The notes: a model not told the origin generated them from the letters alone. A DNA stretch of 64,000 nucleotides from Thiomargarita sp. (GCA_020721045.1 DYNN01000001.1:1-64000); one strand, 5' to 3'. Shown: positions 41,084-50,812, counted from the stretch's first letter. A program made the numbers and translations.

Positions 41084-41113
41084 CATGTCCACAATAAGCT
41101 GAAAGTCAATCAG
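41084..41113 (+). repeat. right copy of 30-bp direct repeat flanking the accessory cassette
   Basis: Starts CATGTCCACAATAAG and ends GTCAATCAG; 28 of 30 bases match 37786-37815. It lies between the second family A element and the nap-like operon. The 403 bases from 40760 to 41162 hold only this repeat, the family A element and the reductase leader with its AGGAG ribosome-binding site. Confidence 0.65.
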
Positions 41114-41162
41114 AATATTCGTCTCAAACTCAGGTTAATAAAAACCACAGGAGCAAAAGATT

Positions 41163-43394
41163 ATGGCGGCAAATAAAGATAATATGCAATTGAATCGTCG
41201 AGATTTTTTGAAATTATCGGCAACGGGACTGGGTTTAAGTTTAGTGGGATTTGATCCGTTATTAGGGACATTTCAAGCGGCATTTGCGGAAGGTGCACCT
41301 CAACCCGATCAATGGTTTATGTCGATTTGTCCGTATTGCGGCACAGGTTGCGGCGTGAATGTGGGCGTGGCAGGCGGCAAAGTCGTTGCGGTGAAAGGTA
41401 TGCCCGATCATCCTATCAATAAAGGGGAATTATGCATTTTAGGCAAGAATTTAGTCGGCATATTAGATACCTCCGATCGTTTGTTATTCCCTCAAAAGAA
41501 AGACGGCGATCAATTCAAACAAATTAACTGGGAAGAAGCCACCGATACGGTTGCCAGTAAATTAAAAGAAACGATTGAGAAAAATGGCGCAGATTCTTTC
41601 GCAATGTATATTAGTGCCTCTGAATACATTGAAGAATATTACGTTTATAACAAATTTGTCAAAGGTTGTTTGGGAACAAATAACTTAGAATCGAGTGCGC
41701 GTTTATGTTGGGCAAGTGGAGTTGTAGGATTGGTAAAAGCCTTTGGTGCAGATTCTCCGCCTTGTTGTTTTGATGACATTGATTTAGCAGACCTTTTCTT
41801 TGTTGCGGGTTACAATCCTTCCTCTTCAAAACCGATCTTTTTTAAACGTTTAATGAAAGCCAAAAAGGTAAACAAAACCAAAATGATCGTGATTGATCCG
41901 CGTAAAACAGATACCGCAAAGAAAGCAGATATTCATTTGCAAATCAAACCCGGCACTGATGTGATTTTATTTAATGCCATTACCCGTGAATTAATCAATA
42001 AAGGACTGATCGATGAAACGAAAGCAAAAAACATTACTCAAGATTTTGAAAAACTAAAAGAACATGTCCAATCTTTTACGCCTCAATTTGCTGAAGAAAA
42101 AACGGGAATTTCTGAGCAGCAGCTTGCCGAAGTCGTTGAGTTGATTGGGCAGTCAAAAGGCGCACTATTTATGTGGGGACAAGGGCTTAATCAAAGTCGT
42201 ATCGGCACGCGCAAGGTCACGTCTTTATTGAATATTCCGTTTATCACGGGCAACATTGGCAAAGCAGGCGCGGGACCGTTGGCAGTGACTGGACAATCAA
42301 CTGCGATGAGTTTGCGTGAAGCGGGGGCGTTGCCGAATCTTCTCCCAGGGTTTCGAAAAGTCGATGATCCGCAAGCGCGTCAAGATATTGCGGACATTTG
42401 GGGCGTTGATCCACAAAAAATGTCACCCAAAGCAGGGCGCACGATTGTGGATATTTTGAACGGCATTGATGCGGGAGAAATCAAAGCGTTATGGATTATC
42501 CATTCAAATCCAGCAGCAACCTTTCCTGATACCACTTGGGTACGTAGCGTATTGAATAAATTGGATTTTTTGATTGTTCAGGACTGCTATCATCCCACTG
42601 AAACCAGCCAGTTTGCACACATTTTATTGCCAGCCGCGCAATGGTCTGAAAAAGAAGGCACGATGACCAATTCTGAACGCGGTTTGAATTTGATCGAGCA
42701 AGCCGTTCAACCGCCAGGGGAAGCGAAAACCGATATAGAAATTGTCATGAATGTCGCGAGAAAAATGGGTTTTGAGAAACAATTTTCTTTCAAAAAAACT
42801 GAGGACATTTTTGAAGAATTCAAACGTTGTACAACTCATCGTCCAAATGATATTAACGGACTTTCGTATGCGAGAATGCGTAAAGAAAAAGGCTTGCAAT
42901 GGCCCATTCCTACGGCTGAACATAGCGGAACAAAACGCCGTTTTATCGATCAAAAATTTCCGGGTAATGATGGTAAATTAAACCTAGCGATTAATCAGCA
43001 TGATGATCCTTTAGAAATACCGGATAAAGAATTTCCTTTGTGGTTATTAACGGGTTTGGTTAATGAACAGTTTCATTCACGCACTCGAACAAGTAAAATT
43101 CCTGCATTGAATCGCGCCGTTTCAGAACCTTTTGTTGAAATCCACCCTGACAACGCAAATATCTTAAAAATCAAAGAGGGAGATTTACTTAAAGTGACTT
43201 CTCGACGTGGACAATTAACCGCTCGTGCAGTAATTACGGATAACATTTTGAAAGATGTAGTATTTATTCCTTACCATTTCAGCTTTTTAGCGGGTGAGGA
43301 TAAAAGTGTGAATAATTTAACCATTCGTTCTTTTGATGAATCGGCAAAACAACCTGAGTACAAAGCTGCCGCAGTTAATATTGAAAAAGTTTAA
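41163..43394 (+). CDS. periplasmic NapA/NasA-type molybdopterin oxidoreductase (nitrate reductase-like)
   Basis: This 743-residue protein has a Tat signal (NRRDFLKLSATGLGLSL, residues ~10-26), then a [4Fe-4S] motif CPYCGTGCGV from Cys56 (Cys56, Cys59, Cys63, and a later Cys in GELCILG). The molybdenum ligand position is Cys182 in ARLCWASGVVG, with the nitrate-reductase-like PPCCFDDIDLAD following. The C-terminal MGD domain reads TGLVNEQFHSRTRTSK. Cys ligation and these motifs place it in the NapA/NasA branch, not among formate dehydrogenases. Its length is nearer to assimilatory NasA/NarB (~730) than to NapA (~830), yet it carries a Tat signal. Substrate is probably nitrate but not proven. 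Confidence 0.75.
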   Translation: MAANKDNMQLNRRDFLKLSATGLGLSLVGFDPLLGTFQAAFAEGAPQPDQWFMSICPYCGTGCGVNVGVAGGKVVAVKGMPDHPINKGELCILGKNLVGILDTSDRLLFPQKKDGDQFKQINWEEATDTVASKLKETIEKNGADSFAMYISASEYIEEYYVYNKFVKGCLGTNNLESSARLCWASGVVGLVKAFGADSPPCCFDDIDLADLFFVAGYNPSSSKPIFFKRLMKAKKVNKTKMIVIDPRKTDTAKKADIHLQIKPGTDVILFNAITRELINKGLIDETKAKNITQDFEKLKEHVQSFTPQFAEEKTGISEQQLAEVVELIGQSKGALFMWGQGLNQSRIGTRKVTSLLNIPFITGNIGKAGAGPLAVTGQSTAMSLREAGALPNLLPGFRKVDDPQARQDIADIWGVDPQKMSPKAGRTIVDILNGIDAGEIKALWIIHSNPAATFPDTTWVRSVLNKLDFLIVQDCYHPTETSQFAHILLPAAQWSEKEGTMTNSERGLNLIEQAVQPPGEAKTDIEIVMNVARKMGFEKQFSFKKTEDIFEEFKRCTTHRPNDINGLSYARMRKEKGLQWPIPTAEHSGTKRRFIDQKFPGNDGKLNLAINQHDDPLEIPDKEFPLWLLTGLVNEQFHSRTRTSKIPALNRAVSEPFVEIHPDNANILKIKEGDLLKVTSRRGQLTARAVITDNILKDVVFIPYHFSFLAGEDKSVNNLTIRSFDESAKQPEYKAAAVNIEKV

Positions 43395-43414
43395 GCAATA
43401 AGGATAACAACGCC

Positions 43415-43912
43415 ATGCTGTCGTGGTTTGAAAGACTATTTCAAGGGTGGTCAGAAACTTATCTTAGACCGCCAGGCGCACAATCTGAGAAGAACTTGCT
43501 TGCAACTTGTATTAAATGTGGGCGTTGCATGACGGTTTGCCCGTACCAATCGATTAAAATCGCCGATTGGGGGAGCAAATATTACGGTACGCCTTATATT
43601 GAACCTAATGTTATGCCATGTTATTTGTGTATGAAATGTCCTGAGGTTTGTCCAACGGGTTCTTTGCGTGTTATTCCAAAAGAAAAAGTGCAAATGGGGC
43701 AGGTGCAAGTTCTTCAAAAAACCTGCCTTTCTTGGCAAGATGATTTGTGCAATCTTTGTTATAAACGTTGTCCATTACAAGATAGCGCAATTGTTCTTAA
43801 TGACGATTTGCAGCCTGTGATAGAAAATTGTGTTGGTTGTGGGGTTTGTTTTTATGTTTGTCCAACTCAACCAAAATCCATCGTAATTACGCCGCAGAGA
43901 AATCTTTTATGA
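43415..43912 (+). CDS. NapG-like ferredoxin with four [4Fe-4S] motifs
   Basis: This 165-residue iron-sulfur protein has four Cys groups: CIKCGRCMTVCP, CYLCMKCPEVCP, CNLCYKRCP with an upstream Cys, and CVGCGVCFYVCP. This is the NapG arrangement. Unlike typical NapG it has no Tat signal: MLSWFERLFQGW starts just 20 bases after the catalytic subunit gene. It could be carried across the membrane with the Tat-bearing catalytic subunit or work inside the cell. It overlaps the napH-like gene by 4 bases (ATGA at 43909-43912). Confidence 0.8.
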   Translation: MLSWFERLFQGWSETYLRPPGAQSEKNLLATCIKCGRCMTVCPYQSIKIADWGSKYYGTPYIEPNVMPCYLCMKCPEVCPTGSLRVIPKEKVQMGQVQVLQKTCLSWQDDLCNLCYKRCPLQDSAIVLNDDLQPVIENCVGCGVCFYVCPTQPKSIVITPQRNLL

Positions 43913-44736
43913 AACTTTCCTACTCACATTATCGTCGCTCTTTTCAGTTTGTTATTTTAGGTTTATTGATTGCGATTCCTCTGCTTAATTTACTAAAAAT
44001 AGATACGATTCAAGGTATTTTATGTTCAATTGGGACAGTGAATTATGAAATCACCTGTGCATTAGGTGCATTACAATCCATGCTTGCCAATCGTGAAATC
44101 AATTTTTCTTTATTATTATCGGCGAGTTTTTTTATTCTATTGGCGATTTTTTTGGGCAGAGTATTTTGCGGGTGGATTTGTCCACAAGGCTTGATTTCTG
44201 AGGGCGGAGATAAACTTCGTACCCGATTTTTCAAATCATCTTGTAAACCTGATTCATTACAACGTTATCATTTGGGTAGAAACTTTTTATTATCGTTTTT
44301 AGGTGCAGGATTGTTAGCCACTTTTTTAATGGGTATTCCTATTATTTGTTATATTTGTCCGATTGGGATTATTTGTCGGGAATTATTACAAGGTACCATG
44401 CTGTATAAAATTGGCGGAGAAATTATTGTTGTAATGATTATTCTTGCTGCCGACGTTTTTGTTGCACGACGGGGTTGGTGTCGTTATATTTGTCCAGTGG
44501 GCGCTTTCTATTCGTTATTTTCCTTGTTTTCAATGAAGGTAAAACGCGATAAAGAGAGCTGTGTAAAATGTGGAACATGTCAAAGAATTTGCTCAATGGG
44601 AAACGCTCCAATAAAAGATGAAATTGTTAAAACTTGCATTAACTGCGGAGATTGCATCGATAAATGTCCAGAAGATGCATTATCATTTGAAAAACCTAGA
44701 TTATTCAAAAACATTCCGATTAGAAAAACTGGATAG
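43909..44736 (+). CDS. NapH-like quinol dehydrogenase membrane subunit
   Basis: This 275-residue protein starts at the coupled ATG 43909 (MKLSYSHYRRSFQF). It has four membrane segments, two CxxxCP motifs at the membrane interface (CGWICPQG and CRYICPVG) and two C-terminal cytoplasmic [4Fe-4S] motifs (CVKCGTCQRIC, CINCGDCIDKCP). NapH with NapG takes electrons from menaquinol or ubiquinol and passes them to NapA. With the two preceding genes it forms a complete electron path from quinone to the molybdenum site, without NapB or NapC. Confidence 0.85.
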   Translation: MKLSYSHYRRSFQFVILGLLIAIPLLNLLKIDTIQGILCSIGTVNYEITCALGALQSMLANREINFSLLLSASFFILLAIFLGRVFCGWICPQGLISEGGDKLRTRFFKSSCKPDSLQRYHLGRNFLLSFLGAGLLATFLMGIPIICYICPIGIICRELLQGTMLYKIGGEIIVVMIILAADVFVARRGWCRYICPVGAFYSLFSLFSMKVKRDKESCVKCGTCQRICSMGNAPIKDEIVKTCINCGDCIDKCPEDALSFEKPRLFKNIPIRKTG

Positions 44737-45140
44737 TCGGCGATCGAATTGAGTTAAGTTCTGAAGCTATCTTAACCTGATTTTTGTAATGTATATAAGC
44801 GTAGCGTCATACACCGTTTTTTGGAACTCCCACGCCCATCGGCGTATGACGCGCTTCAGAGATTTCATTACTGAAATTTCATCTCCTAAGAACAGAGGGC
44901 TTCGAGCATAAAATCAGTTAAATGCTGCTAATTGTTGCGCTTTTTGGAAAAATACTTTGAATTTACTTATAACCCTTATCTTTAATTAGTTATAATAATA
45001 TTATAATTGTACATAATTAAATTGAGAGAGGATTGATAAAAAAAGCAGTCGTCACGTAGTTTTGTACAGACCGAACGCGGTCAAGGTGATATTCCCAAGT
45101 AAGTGACACTTGGGAATGAGATTAAACGAAAATTTAGCAA
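44737..45140. other. intergenic region between napH-like gene and rnfH, no gene
   Basis: These 404 bases contain no convincing reading frame. They hold an imperfect inverted repeat at 44798-44855 (arms AGCGTAGCGTCATACACCG and CGGCGTATGACGCGCT), an A+T-rich stretch at about 44950-45030, and a hairpin at 45091-45117. Confidence 0.6.
45091..45117. terminator. hairpin downstream of rnfH
   Basis: A perfect 10-bp stem (ATTCCCAAGT / ACTTGGGAAT) with a 7-base loop, 24 bases past the rnfH stop on the minus strand. No T tract follows on either strand, so its action as an intrinsic terminator is uncertain. Confidence 0.45.
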
Positions 45141-45422
45141 TTACTCGTCATCTTCTTCATCATCAAAATTACGCTTAGGTACTTTATCAGGATCAGCCGT
45201 GATTGCACGATAAATTTCAATGCGATCACTGTCTTTCAAAGGTGTGCCAAGTTTAACGACTTTACCATAAACACCTACTTTCTGTTTAGCTAAATCAATT
45301 TCTGGAAAACGAGTCAATACACCAGATAGTTCAAGCGCATCTTGTACTGTACTTCCTTCGGGTACTTCTAAACGTAACCACACTTGGTCTTCTGTACCGC
45401 CATAAGCAATACCCACGTTCAT
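45141..45422 (-). CDS. rnfH: RnfH family ubiquitin-like protein
   Basis: This 93-residue protein has a beta-grasp fold pattern: YGGTEDQVWLRLEVPEGSTVQDALELSG, then QKVGVYGKVVKLGTPLKDSDRIEIYRAI, the family signature, and an acidic C-terminus of Asp/Glu. RnfH (formerly RatB/UPF0125) is found near rnf, smpB or ratA genes in gammaproteobacteria. Its function is not settled. It lies 62 bases downstream of ahcY on the same strand. Confidence 0.8.
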   Translation of the reverse strand: MNVGIAYGGTEDQVWLRLEVPEGSTVQDALELSGVLTRFPEIDLAKQKVGVYGKVVKLGTPLKDSDRIEIYRAITADPDKVPKRNFDDEEDDE

Positions 45423-45483
45423 AACTTCCTAAGCTCCTATAAAAAGTTACATCTCTTCACTGGGAAGGGACGGATCGAGGTTA

Positions 45484-46797
45484 TTAATATCGATAATGAT
45501 CCGGTTTATAAGGACCGGTTACAGGGACACTGATATATTTTGCTTGAGTTGGGGTTAATTCGGTTAAATGTGCCCCAATACGTTTTAAATGCATCCGTGC
45601 GACTTTTTCGTCTAATTGTTTAGGTAAAACATAGACTTTTTTCTCGTAATTCGCATGATGATGCCATAATTCAATTTGTGCTAACACTTGGTTAGTAAAA
45701 GAATTTGACATGACAAAACTCGGATGACCCGTTGCACAACCTAAGTTGACTAAACGACCTTCTGCTAAAATAATCAAGCGTTTACCATCAGGAAAAATAA
45801 CGTGATCAACTTGTGGTTTAATATTTTCCCAAGGATGTTGACGTAAAGCGGCAATGTCGATTTCTGAATCAAAATGTCCAATGTTACAAACAATGGCTTC
45901 ATTTTTCATTTTAGCCATGTGATCATGGGTAATGACGTTCACATTTCCTGTGGCTGTGACAAAAATATCACCCATTGATGCAACTTCATCCATTTTGACG
46001 ACACGATATCCTTCCATTGCAGCTTGTAAAGCACAAATCGGATCAATTTCTGTTACCCATACAGTTGCGCCTAAACCACGAAATGCTTGCGCACAGCCTT
46101 TACCGACATCGCCGTAACCTAAGACAATACAGATTTTACCCGCGATCATGACATCAGTTGCGCGTTTAATGCCGTCAACTAAGGATTCACGACAGCCGTA
46201 TAAATTGTCGAATTTGGATTTAGTCACAGAATCGTTGACGTTGATGCAAGGGACTAACAAGCTACCTTCTTTCATCATTTCATAGAGACGATGCACACCG
46301 GTGGTGGTTTCTTCGGAAATACCGCGTACGTCTTTTAATAATTCTGGATATTTTTCGTGCATGATTTGGGTTAAATCGCCGCCGTCATCCAAAATCATGT
46401 TGGGTCGCCAATCATTGGGTCCAAAAATAGTTTGTTCAATGCACCACCAAAATTCTTCTTCAGTTTCTCCTTTCCAAGCAAAAACAGGAATACCTTGATC
46501 AGCAATGGCAGAAGCTGCATGATCTTGAGTAGAAAAGATATTACAAGATGACCAACGAACTTCTGCACCCAATTTAACTAAAGTTTCAATTAATACAGCG
46601 GTTTGAATGGTCATGTGTAGACAACCGGCAATACGCGCACCTTGCAATGGTTTACTATCGCCATATTCTGCACACAATTGCATTAATCCGGGCATTTCGG
46701 TTTCAGCAATGGAAATTTCTTTATGTCCCCATTTCGCCAGACTCATGTCTTTTACTTTATAATCCGGGGTTAAGTTAATTATCGGTTGGCTCGTCAT
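45484..46797 (-). CDS. ahcY: S-adenosylhomocysteine hydrolase AhcY
   Basis: AhcY hydrolyses S-adenosylhomocysteine to adenosine and homocysteine, relieving product inhibition of methyltransferases. The 437-residue protein shows the substrate domain ([25 protein letters not shown]), the NAD-binding [20 protein letters not shown], and the C-terminal PDHYRY ending that contacts NAD of the neighbouring subunit. It follows metK by 63 bases on the minus strand, giving a methyl-cycle pair. Confidence 0.96.
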   Translation of the reverse strand: MTSQPIINLTPDYKVKDMSLAKWGHKEISIAETEMPGLMQLCAEYGDSKPLQGARIAGCLHMTIQTAVLIETLVKLGAEVRWSSCNIFSTQDHAASAIADQGIPVFAWKGETEEEFWWCIEQTIFGPNDWRPNMILDDGGDLTQIMHEKYPELLKDVRGISEETTTGVHRLYEMMKEGSLLVPCINVNDSVTKSKFDNLYGCRESLVDGIKRATDVMIAGKICIVLGYGDVGKGCAQAFRGLGATVWVTEIDPICALQAAMEGYRVVKMDEVASMGDIFVTATGNVNVITHDHMAKMKNEAIVCNIGHFDSEIDIAALRQHPWENIKPQVDHVIFPDGKRLIILAEGRLVNLGCATGHPSFVMSNSFTNQVLAQIELWHHHANYEKKVYVLPKQLDEKVARMHLKRIGAHLTELTPTQAKYISVPVTGPYKPDHYRY

Positions 46798-46860
46798 TAG
46801 GATTCCTTAAAAAATGAATAAATTCGATATTTCTATAAAGTAGAATGAATACCGAATGTA

Positions 46861-48021
46861 TTAAATACCAGCTTCTTGGCGTAAAATGTCTGCTTTATCA
46901 ATTTTTTCCCAAGTAAAATCAGGTTCTTCACGTCCAAAATGTCCGTAAGCTGCGGTTTGTGCGTAAATAGGACGGAGTAAATCTAACATTTTGATAATGC
47001 CACGTGGACGTAAATCGAAATGAGCGCGTACTAATTGGGTTAGGCGATCCGTTGGTATTTTGTGAGTACCAAACGTTTCCACACGAATAGAAACGGGTTC
47101 AGCAACGCCAATAGCATAAGACAGTTGTACTTCACAACGCATTGCAAGTCCAGCGGCTACAATGTTTTTTGCGACATAACGGGCTGCATAAGCGGCAGAA
47201 CGATCGACTTTTGAAGGGTCTTTGCCAGAAAATGCGCCACCACCATGTCGTGCCATACCGCCGTAAGTATCTACAATAATTTTGCGTCCAGTTAAACCAC
47301 AATCACCAACAGGTCCACCAATGACAAAACGTCCCGTTGGATTAATGTAATAGCGGGTATTTTTGTTCAACCATTCTGTGGGAAAAATCGGTTTAATAAT
47401 TTCATCCATGACGGCTTCATGAATAGATTTATTATTAATATCAGGATCATGTTGAGTTGATAATACAACAGCATCTACACCGACGGGTTTATCATTTTTG
47501 TAAATAAAGGTAACTTGTGATTTTGCATCTGGGCGCAACCAAGGTAGTACGCCAGATTTACGTAATTCGGCTTGACGTTGTACTAAACGATGCGCATAGG
47601 TAATGGGTGCTGGCATCAGTACATCTGTTTCATCTGTGGCATAACCAAACATTAACCCTTGATCGCCAGCCCCTTGTTCATGATCGTCGCTTTCATCTAC
47701 ACCCATCGCAATATCAACAGATTGTTTACCAATTGCTGATAGAACTGCACAAGATTCCCAGTCAAAACCAATATCTGAACTGTTATAACCAATTTTTTTA
47801 ACTGTTTTTCGTGCAATGCTTTCTATATCAATCCATGCGTTAGTGGTGACTTCACCTGCAACTAGCACCATGCCAGTTTTAACTAAAGTTTCACAAGCGA
47901 CTCTTGAATTAACGTCAGCTGCCAACAAAGCATCTAGTACAGCATCAGAGATTTGATCAGCAACTTTGTCTGGATGTCCCTCAGACACAGATTCAGAAGT
48001 AAAAAGCAAGGTATCAGACAT
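46861..48021 (-). CDS. metK: S-adenosylmethionine synthase MetK
   Basis: MetK makes S-adenosylmethionine from methionine and ATP. The 386-residue protein has [31 protein letters not shown] and [19 protein letters not shown], the classic ATP, methionine and phosphate signatures. Length is typical. It is upstream of ahcY and probably co-transcribed. I looked for a SAM- or SAH-sensing leader in the 173-base upstream gap and saw no convincing one. Confidence 0.97.
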   Translation of the reverse strand: MSDTLLFTSESVSEGHPDKVADQISDAVLDALLAADVNSRVACETLVKTGMVLVAGEVTTNAWIDIESIARKTVKKIGYNSSDIGFDWESCAVLSAIGKQSVDIAMGVDESDDHEQGAGDQGLMFGYATDETDVLMPAPITYAHRLVQRQAELRKSGVLPWLRPDAKSQVTFIYKNDKPVGVDAVVLSTQHDPDINNKSIHEAVMDEIIKPIFPTEWLNKNTRYYINPTGRFVIGGPVGDCGLTGRKIIVDTYGGMARHGGGAFSGKDPSKVDRSAAYAARYVAKNIVAAGLAMRCEVQLSYAIGVAEPVSIRVETFGTHKIPTDRLTQLVRAHFDLRPRGIIKMLDLLRPIYAQTAAYGHFGREEPDFTWEKIDKADILRQEAGI

Positions 48022-48036
48022 CTAAAGATTCCTTAT

Positions 48037-48066
48037 ATAATAGTGTGTTGAAAATATTTATTGTAA
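48037..48066 (-). promoter_or_regulatory. possible sigma-70 promoter for metK
   Basis: On the minus strand, TTACAA (complement of 48061-48066) and TATTAT (complement of 48037-48042) are separated by 18 bases, about 16 bases upstream of the metK start. The boxes are imperfect and the leader would be very short. Confidence 0.3.
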
Positions 48067-48194
48067 CATAATTTCAAATCAATTGGTTAGCTGATTATTC
48101 ATGTAGCAGCAAGCTTGGTCTTGATTTGTTTAATGTTTTTTCCAAGTCGAAAAAGATTCGATGGATACAATTTTTTGAAATAAAATACTATTAA

Positions 48195-49952
48195 TCACTG
48201 CTCTTTTTGCTCACGTTGTATAAAACCAGTTGGAAGTAGTGATTCGGGTTGTGGCGCAGGTAAATAATCACGATAATCTTGCAAATCACCTGATAAACTG
48301 GCTTCTTTGATGATAATTGGACGTATGAAAATGATCAATTCCGTTTTGGTATAAATATCATCTCGATAGCTAAATATATCACCAATAGCCGGTAAATCGG
48401 ATAATAGTGGAATGCCGTCTTTGTTTTGTTGCAGCGTGTCTTGCATTAACCCGCCAATCACTGCGATATTACCATTACTAATTTTTAAAATGGATTCAAT
48501 TTCACGAACTTGCGTTTCTGGAATTTGGCTTACAACACCCGCTTCAGCTAGGGCAGGTGTTGGATCGTTAACAAAGCCTATAATACGTGAAATAGTAGGG
48601 CGTACACTCAAAATGACGGTATCATCGTCACTGATTTGTGGGGTTACACTCATGATTAAACCAATCGGTAATACATTGGGCACCATCACTGTTTGCGAAT
48701 AGACATTGATGGTACTGTTAGCATCATCCGTTTTTACATCAGTTGATTGCGTATCTACGGTGAAATAAATTTTGTTATCAACGACTTTCAGGATAGCAGT
48801 TTGATTATTCAATGCCATAATCTTGGGGCTAGAAAGTACTTTAACTTTGCCAAATTGTTCTAATAGCCTAACTGCAAAGGAAATATCACCTAATTTGCTG
48901 GTAGGATTATTATAAGTCAGTGCATAAAAAGGCGGATTGCCTAAGTTGCTTCCACTGACAGCTTGTTGATAACTGAGATTATCACCAATGCGTTTCCAGT
49001 CAATGCCCGCTTGATATTGATCGCTTAAACGCACTTCTGCAATCGTGGCTTCGATAAGTACTTGTTTGATAACATTATTTAAAATTTGATCTAGAAAATG
49101 TTGAATTTCTTTGTGTTGTCTTGCTGTGGCGCGAATAGTTACGATCCCGCTTTCTGCGTTGATCATGACTTTATTTTGAATCGTATCTGTGGTTGTTTTG
49201 GTATTGGTTTCTTGTGTCACGTCGCCTTTTTCATTGCGAGAGACATTTTGTTGTTGAGTTGCAGTCACTTCGACTTCACCGACTAAAATACCGTTAATAT
49301 TTTTTTCTAAGGTTTCCCAAAAATGATTGTTAGTGGTGTTAATAATCTGTGTGGTAGAGTTATTATCATCCCCTGTACCAGAAGAATCACTTTGACTACT
49401 ACTTTGACTGCTTGAACCTATGCTACCGGTATCAACAATACTTTGCGTAGACACTTTCACTTGGCTGATACTGTCTCTACTCATGTTGACATAATCGATT
49501 TTATACACTTTCAAATAAGGTATATCAGGCGAAATGGTCAAATGATCCGTATCCATTTCATAACGCAAATCGATTTGATTAGCAATGCGTTCTAAAATTT
49601 GTGGAATGGTTTGATTAACCGCGTTTAATGTGATATGTCCTTGAATACCCGGATAAATATCAATATTTAAACCCGCATCTCGTGCTAAGGCAAACAACAA
49701 CTCATCAACCGGCACAGAATTAACTAAAACAGTATAAGTTTCAAGTGGTTGCATTGGTGTTGGTGGAGGCACGAAAGGCATATGTTGAATGGGAGCGGGA
49801 ATATCGTCTTTGGGTAAAGGCGTTTCCGTAGTATTCAAATGTCCACTAGAAGGTATAGGTGGATGTGGCGCACATGCATTAAAAATTGAAAAAATAACAA
49901 TATACAGCACTGCTTGTTGAATAATTCGATAGAAAAACGATTGATTTAACAT
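48195..49952 (-). CDS. MshL-type pilus/type II secretin, lipoprotein
   Basis: This 585-residue outer-membrane secretin starts with a lipoprotein-type signal peptide (SIFNAC, Cys at about residue 27). It continues with a Pro-rich stretch, a secretin N-terminal STN-like domain (about 75-150, VDELLFALARDAGLNIDIYPG) and a Ser/Asp/Gln-rich low-complexity segment (about 180-205). The secretin core (about 290-555) has VEATIAEVRLSDQYQAG and VIGGLMQDTLQQNKDGIPLLSDLPAIGDIF. The layout is that of MshL proteins of MSHA-type pili. No other pilus genes are adjacent; the gene stands alone between metK and queF. Confidence 0.82.
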   Translation of the reverse strand: MLNQSFFYRIIQQAVLYIVIFSIFNACAPHPPIPSSGHLNTTETPLPKDDIPAPIQHMPFVPPPTPMQPLETYTVLVNSVPVDELLFALARDAGLNIDIYPGIQGHITLNAVNQTIPQILERIANQIDLRYEMDTDHLTISPDIPYLKVYKIDYVNMSRDSISQVKVSTQSIVDTGSIGSSSQSSSQSDSSGTGDDNNSTTQIINTTNNHFWETLEKNINGILVGEVEVTATQQQNVSRNEKGDVTQETNTKTTTDTIQNKVMINAESGIVTIRATARQHKEIQHFLDQILNNVIKQVLIEATIAEVRLSDQYQAGIDWKRIGDNLSYQQAVSGSNLGNPPFYALTYNNPTSKLGDISFAVRLLEQFGKVKVLSSPKIMALNNQTAILKVVDNKIYFTVDTQSTDVKTDDANSTINVYSQTVMVPNVLPIGLIMSVTPQISDDDTVILSVRPTISRIIGFVNDPTPALAEAGVVSQIPETQVREIESILKISNGNIAVIGGLMQDTLQQNKDGIPLLSDLPAIGDIFSYRDDIYTKTELIIFIRPIIIKEASLSGDLQDYRDYLPAPQPESLLPTGFIQREQKEQ

Positions 49953-49995
49953 GAAGATTACAACAAACCTGATTAGCAGAACTTAGGTAAATTGG

Positions 49996-50034
49996 ATTAT
50001 AATTGCTGGAAATAACTTATGTAGCAGTTATAAT
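49996..50034. repeat. inverted repeat between the secretin gene and queF
   Basis: Arms ATTATAATTGCT and AGCAGTTATAAT can form a 12-bp stem (one G-T pair) around a 15-base loop, in the gap between the divergent mshL-like gene and queF. It may be an operator or an RNA hairpin in either leader. No strong promoter could be fixed beside it. Confidence 0.4.
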
Positions 50035-50188
50035 TTAGGGTGACACTGCTATTTATTGATATAAATGACTTTGCTTACAAATTATTATAACCGTCATTAT
50101 TTTTTTAGTCTAATAATTTGTCGTCTACGTGAGAACATGGCAAAATATCACCACGATTTCACCCAACTTAGTAAATTTTAGGAATTTT

Positions 50189-50578
50189 ATGCCTTCACAA
50201 CCCAGTAAATTAATTGAAATTTTTGATAATTCCTACCCAGAACGTGATTACACAATTCACATTCGCATACCCGAATTTACCTGTTTATGCCCTAAAACTG
50301 GACAACCTGATTTTGCAACGTTATATGTAGATTATGTACCGGATAAAAATTGTATTGAATTAAAGTCATTAAAAACTTATATTTGGTCTTTTCGTGACGA
50401 AGGTGCTTTTCATGAAATGATTACTAATCAAATACTTAATGAATTGGTCAATGCGTGTAAACCACGTTTTATGCGTTTAAAAGCTGAATTTAATGTACGT
50501 GGTGGCATTTATACAACTATCGTAGTCGAACACTGTTTACCTTCTTGGAAACCTTCTGTTGTCGTTCATCTGCCATAA
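50189..50578 (+). CDS. queF: NADPH-dependent 7-cyano-7-deazaguanine reductase QueF (short type)
   Basis: QueF reduces preQ0 to preQ1 in queuosine synthesis. The 129-residue product starts at ATG 50189 ([12 protein letters not shown]). An upstream in-frame ATG would add 20 residues not seen in the family. The nucleophile Cys is in [13 protein letters not shown] and the substrate Glu in [22 protein letters not shown]. This is the unimodular YkvM-like form, shorter than E. coli QueF. Its last 35 codons plus 64 downstream bases recur as a direct duplication at 54984-55155. Confidence 0.93.
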   Translation: MPSQPSKLIEIFDNSYPERDYTIHIRIPEFTCLCPKTGQPDFATLYVDYVPDKNCIELKSLKTYIWSFRDEGAFHEMITNQILNELVNACKPRFMRLKAEFNVRGGIYTTIVVEHCLPSWKPSVVVHLP

Positions 50579-50639
50579 AGTAATTGTATTTGACTTGTAA
50601 AATTGTGTTGGTATTTTATGAGAAATCTTATAGAATAAA
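50468..50639 (+). repeat. 172-bp direct repeat, copy at the 3' end of intact queF
   Basis: These 172 bases (last 36 codons of queF with the stop, then the downstream flank) match 54984-55155 without gaps, 163 of 172 identical. A hairpin (arms GAAAAGG and CCTTTTC, 50644-50666) lies just inside. The pair encloses the 4.3-kb accessory region. Confidence 0.85.
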
Positions 50640-50812
50640 TAAGGAAAAGGAGACGATTCCCTTTTCTGGAAATTGAATGAGCAGCAGTTAGATGATCGAA
50701 AAAAAAGGGTAGCGTCCCCTTTACTCATTATATTATTTATAAATATATTAATTATGAGACCTTTGCACATTCCCTTTATATCACGTAAAATTTATATATA
50801 AAAAAACCGTAG

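Noticed and set aside
41163-43394. Formate dehydrogenase assignment for the molybdopterin enzyme
   Set aside because: The ligand position reads ARLCWAS with Cys182 followed by PPCCFDDID and the gene is followed by NapG/NapH-like subunits, which favours the nitrate reductase branch.
46798-46860. SAH riboswitch upstream of ahcY
   Set aside because: The gap to metK is only 63 bases and I see no matching conserved core; a covariance model search would be needed to support it.
50756-50775. TGAGACCTTTGCAC-like sequence recalling an IS5-type end
   Set aside because: Only one short end is visible, with no partner repeat or transposase; too little to call an insertion sequence.
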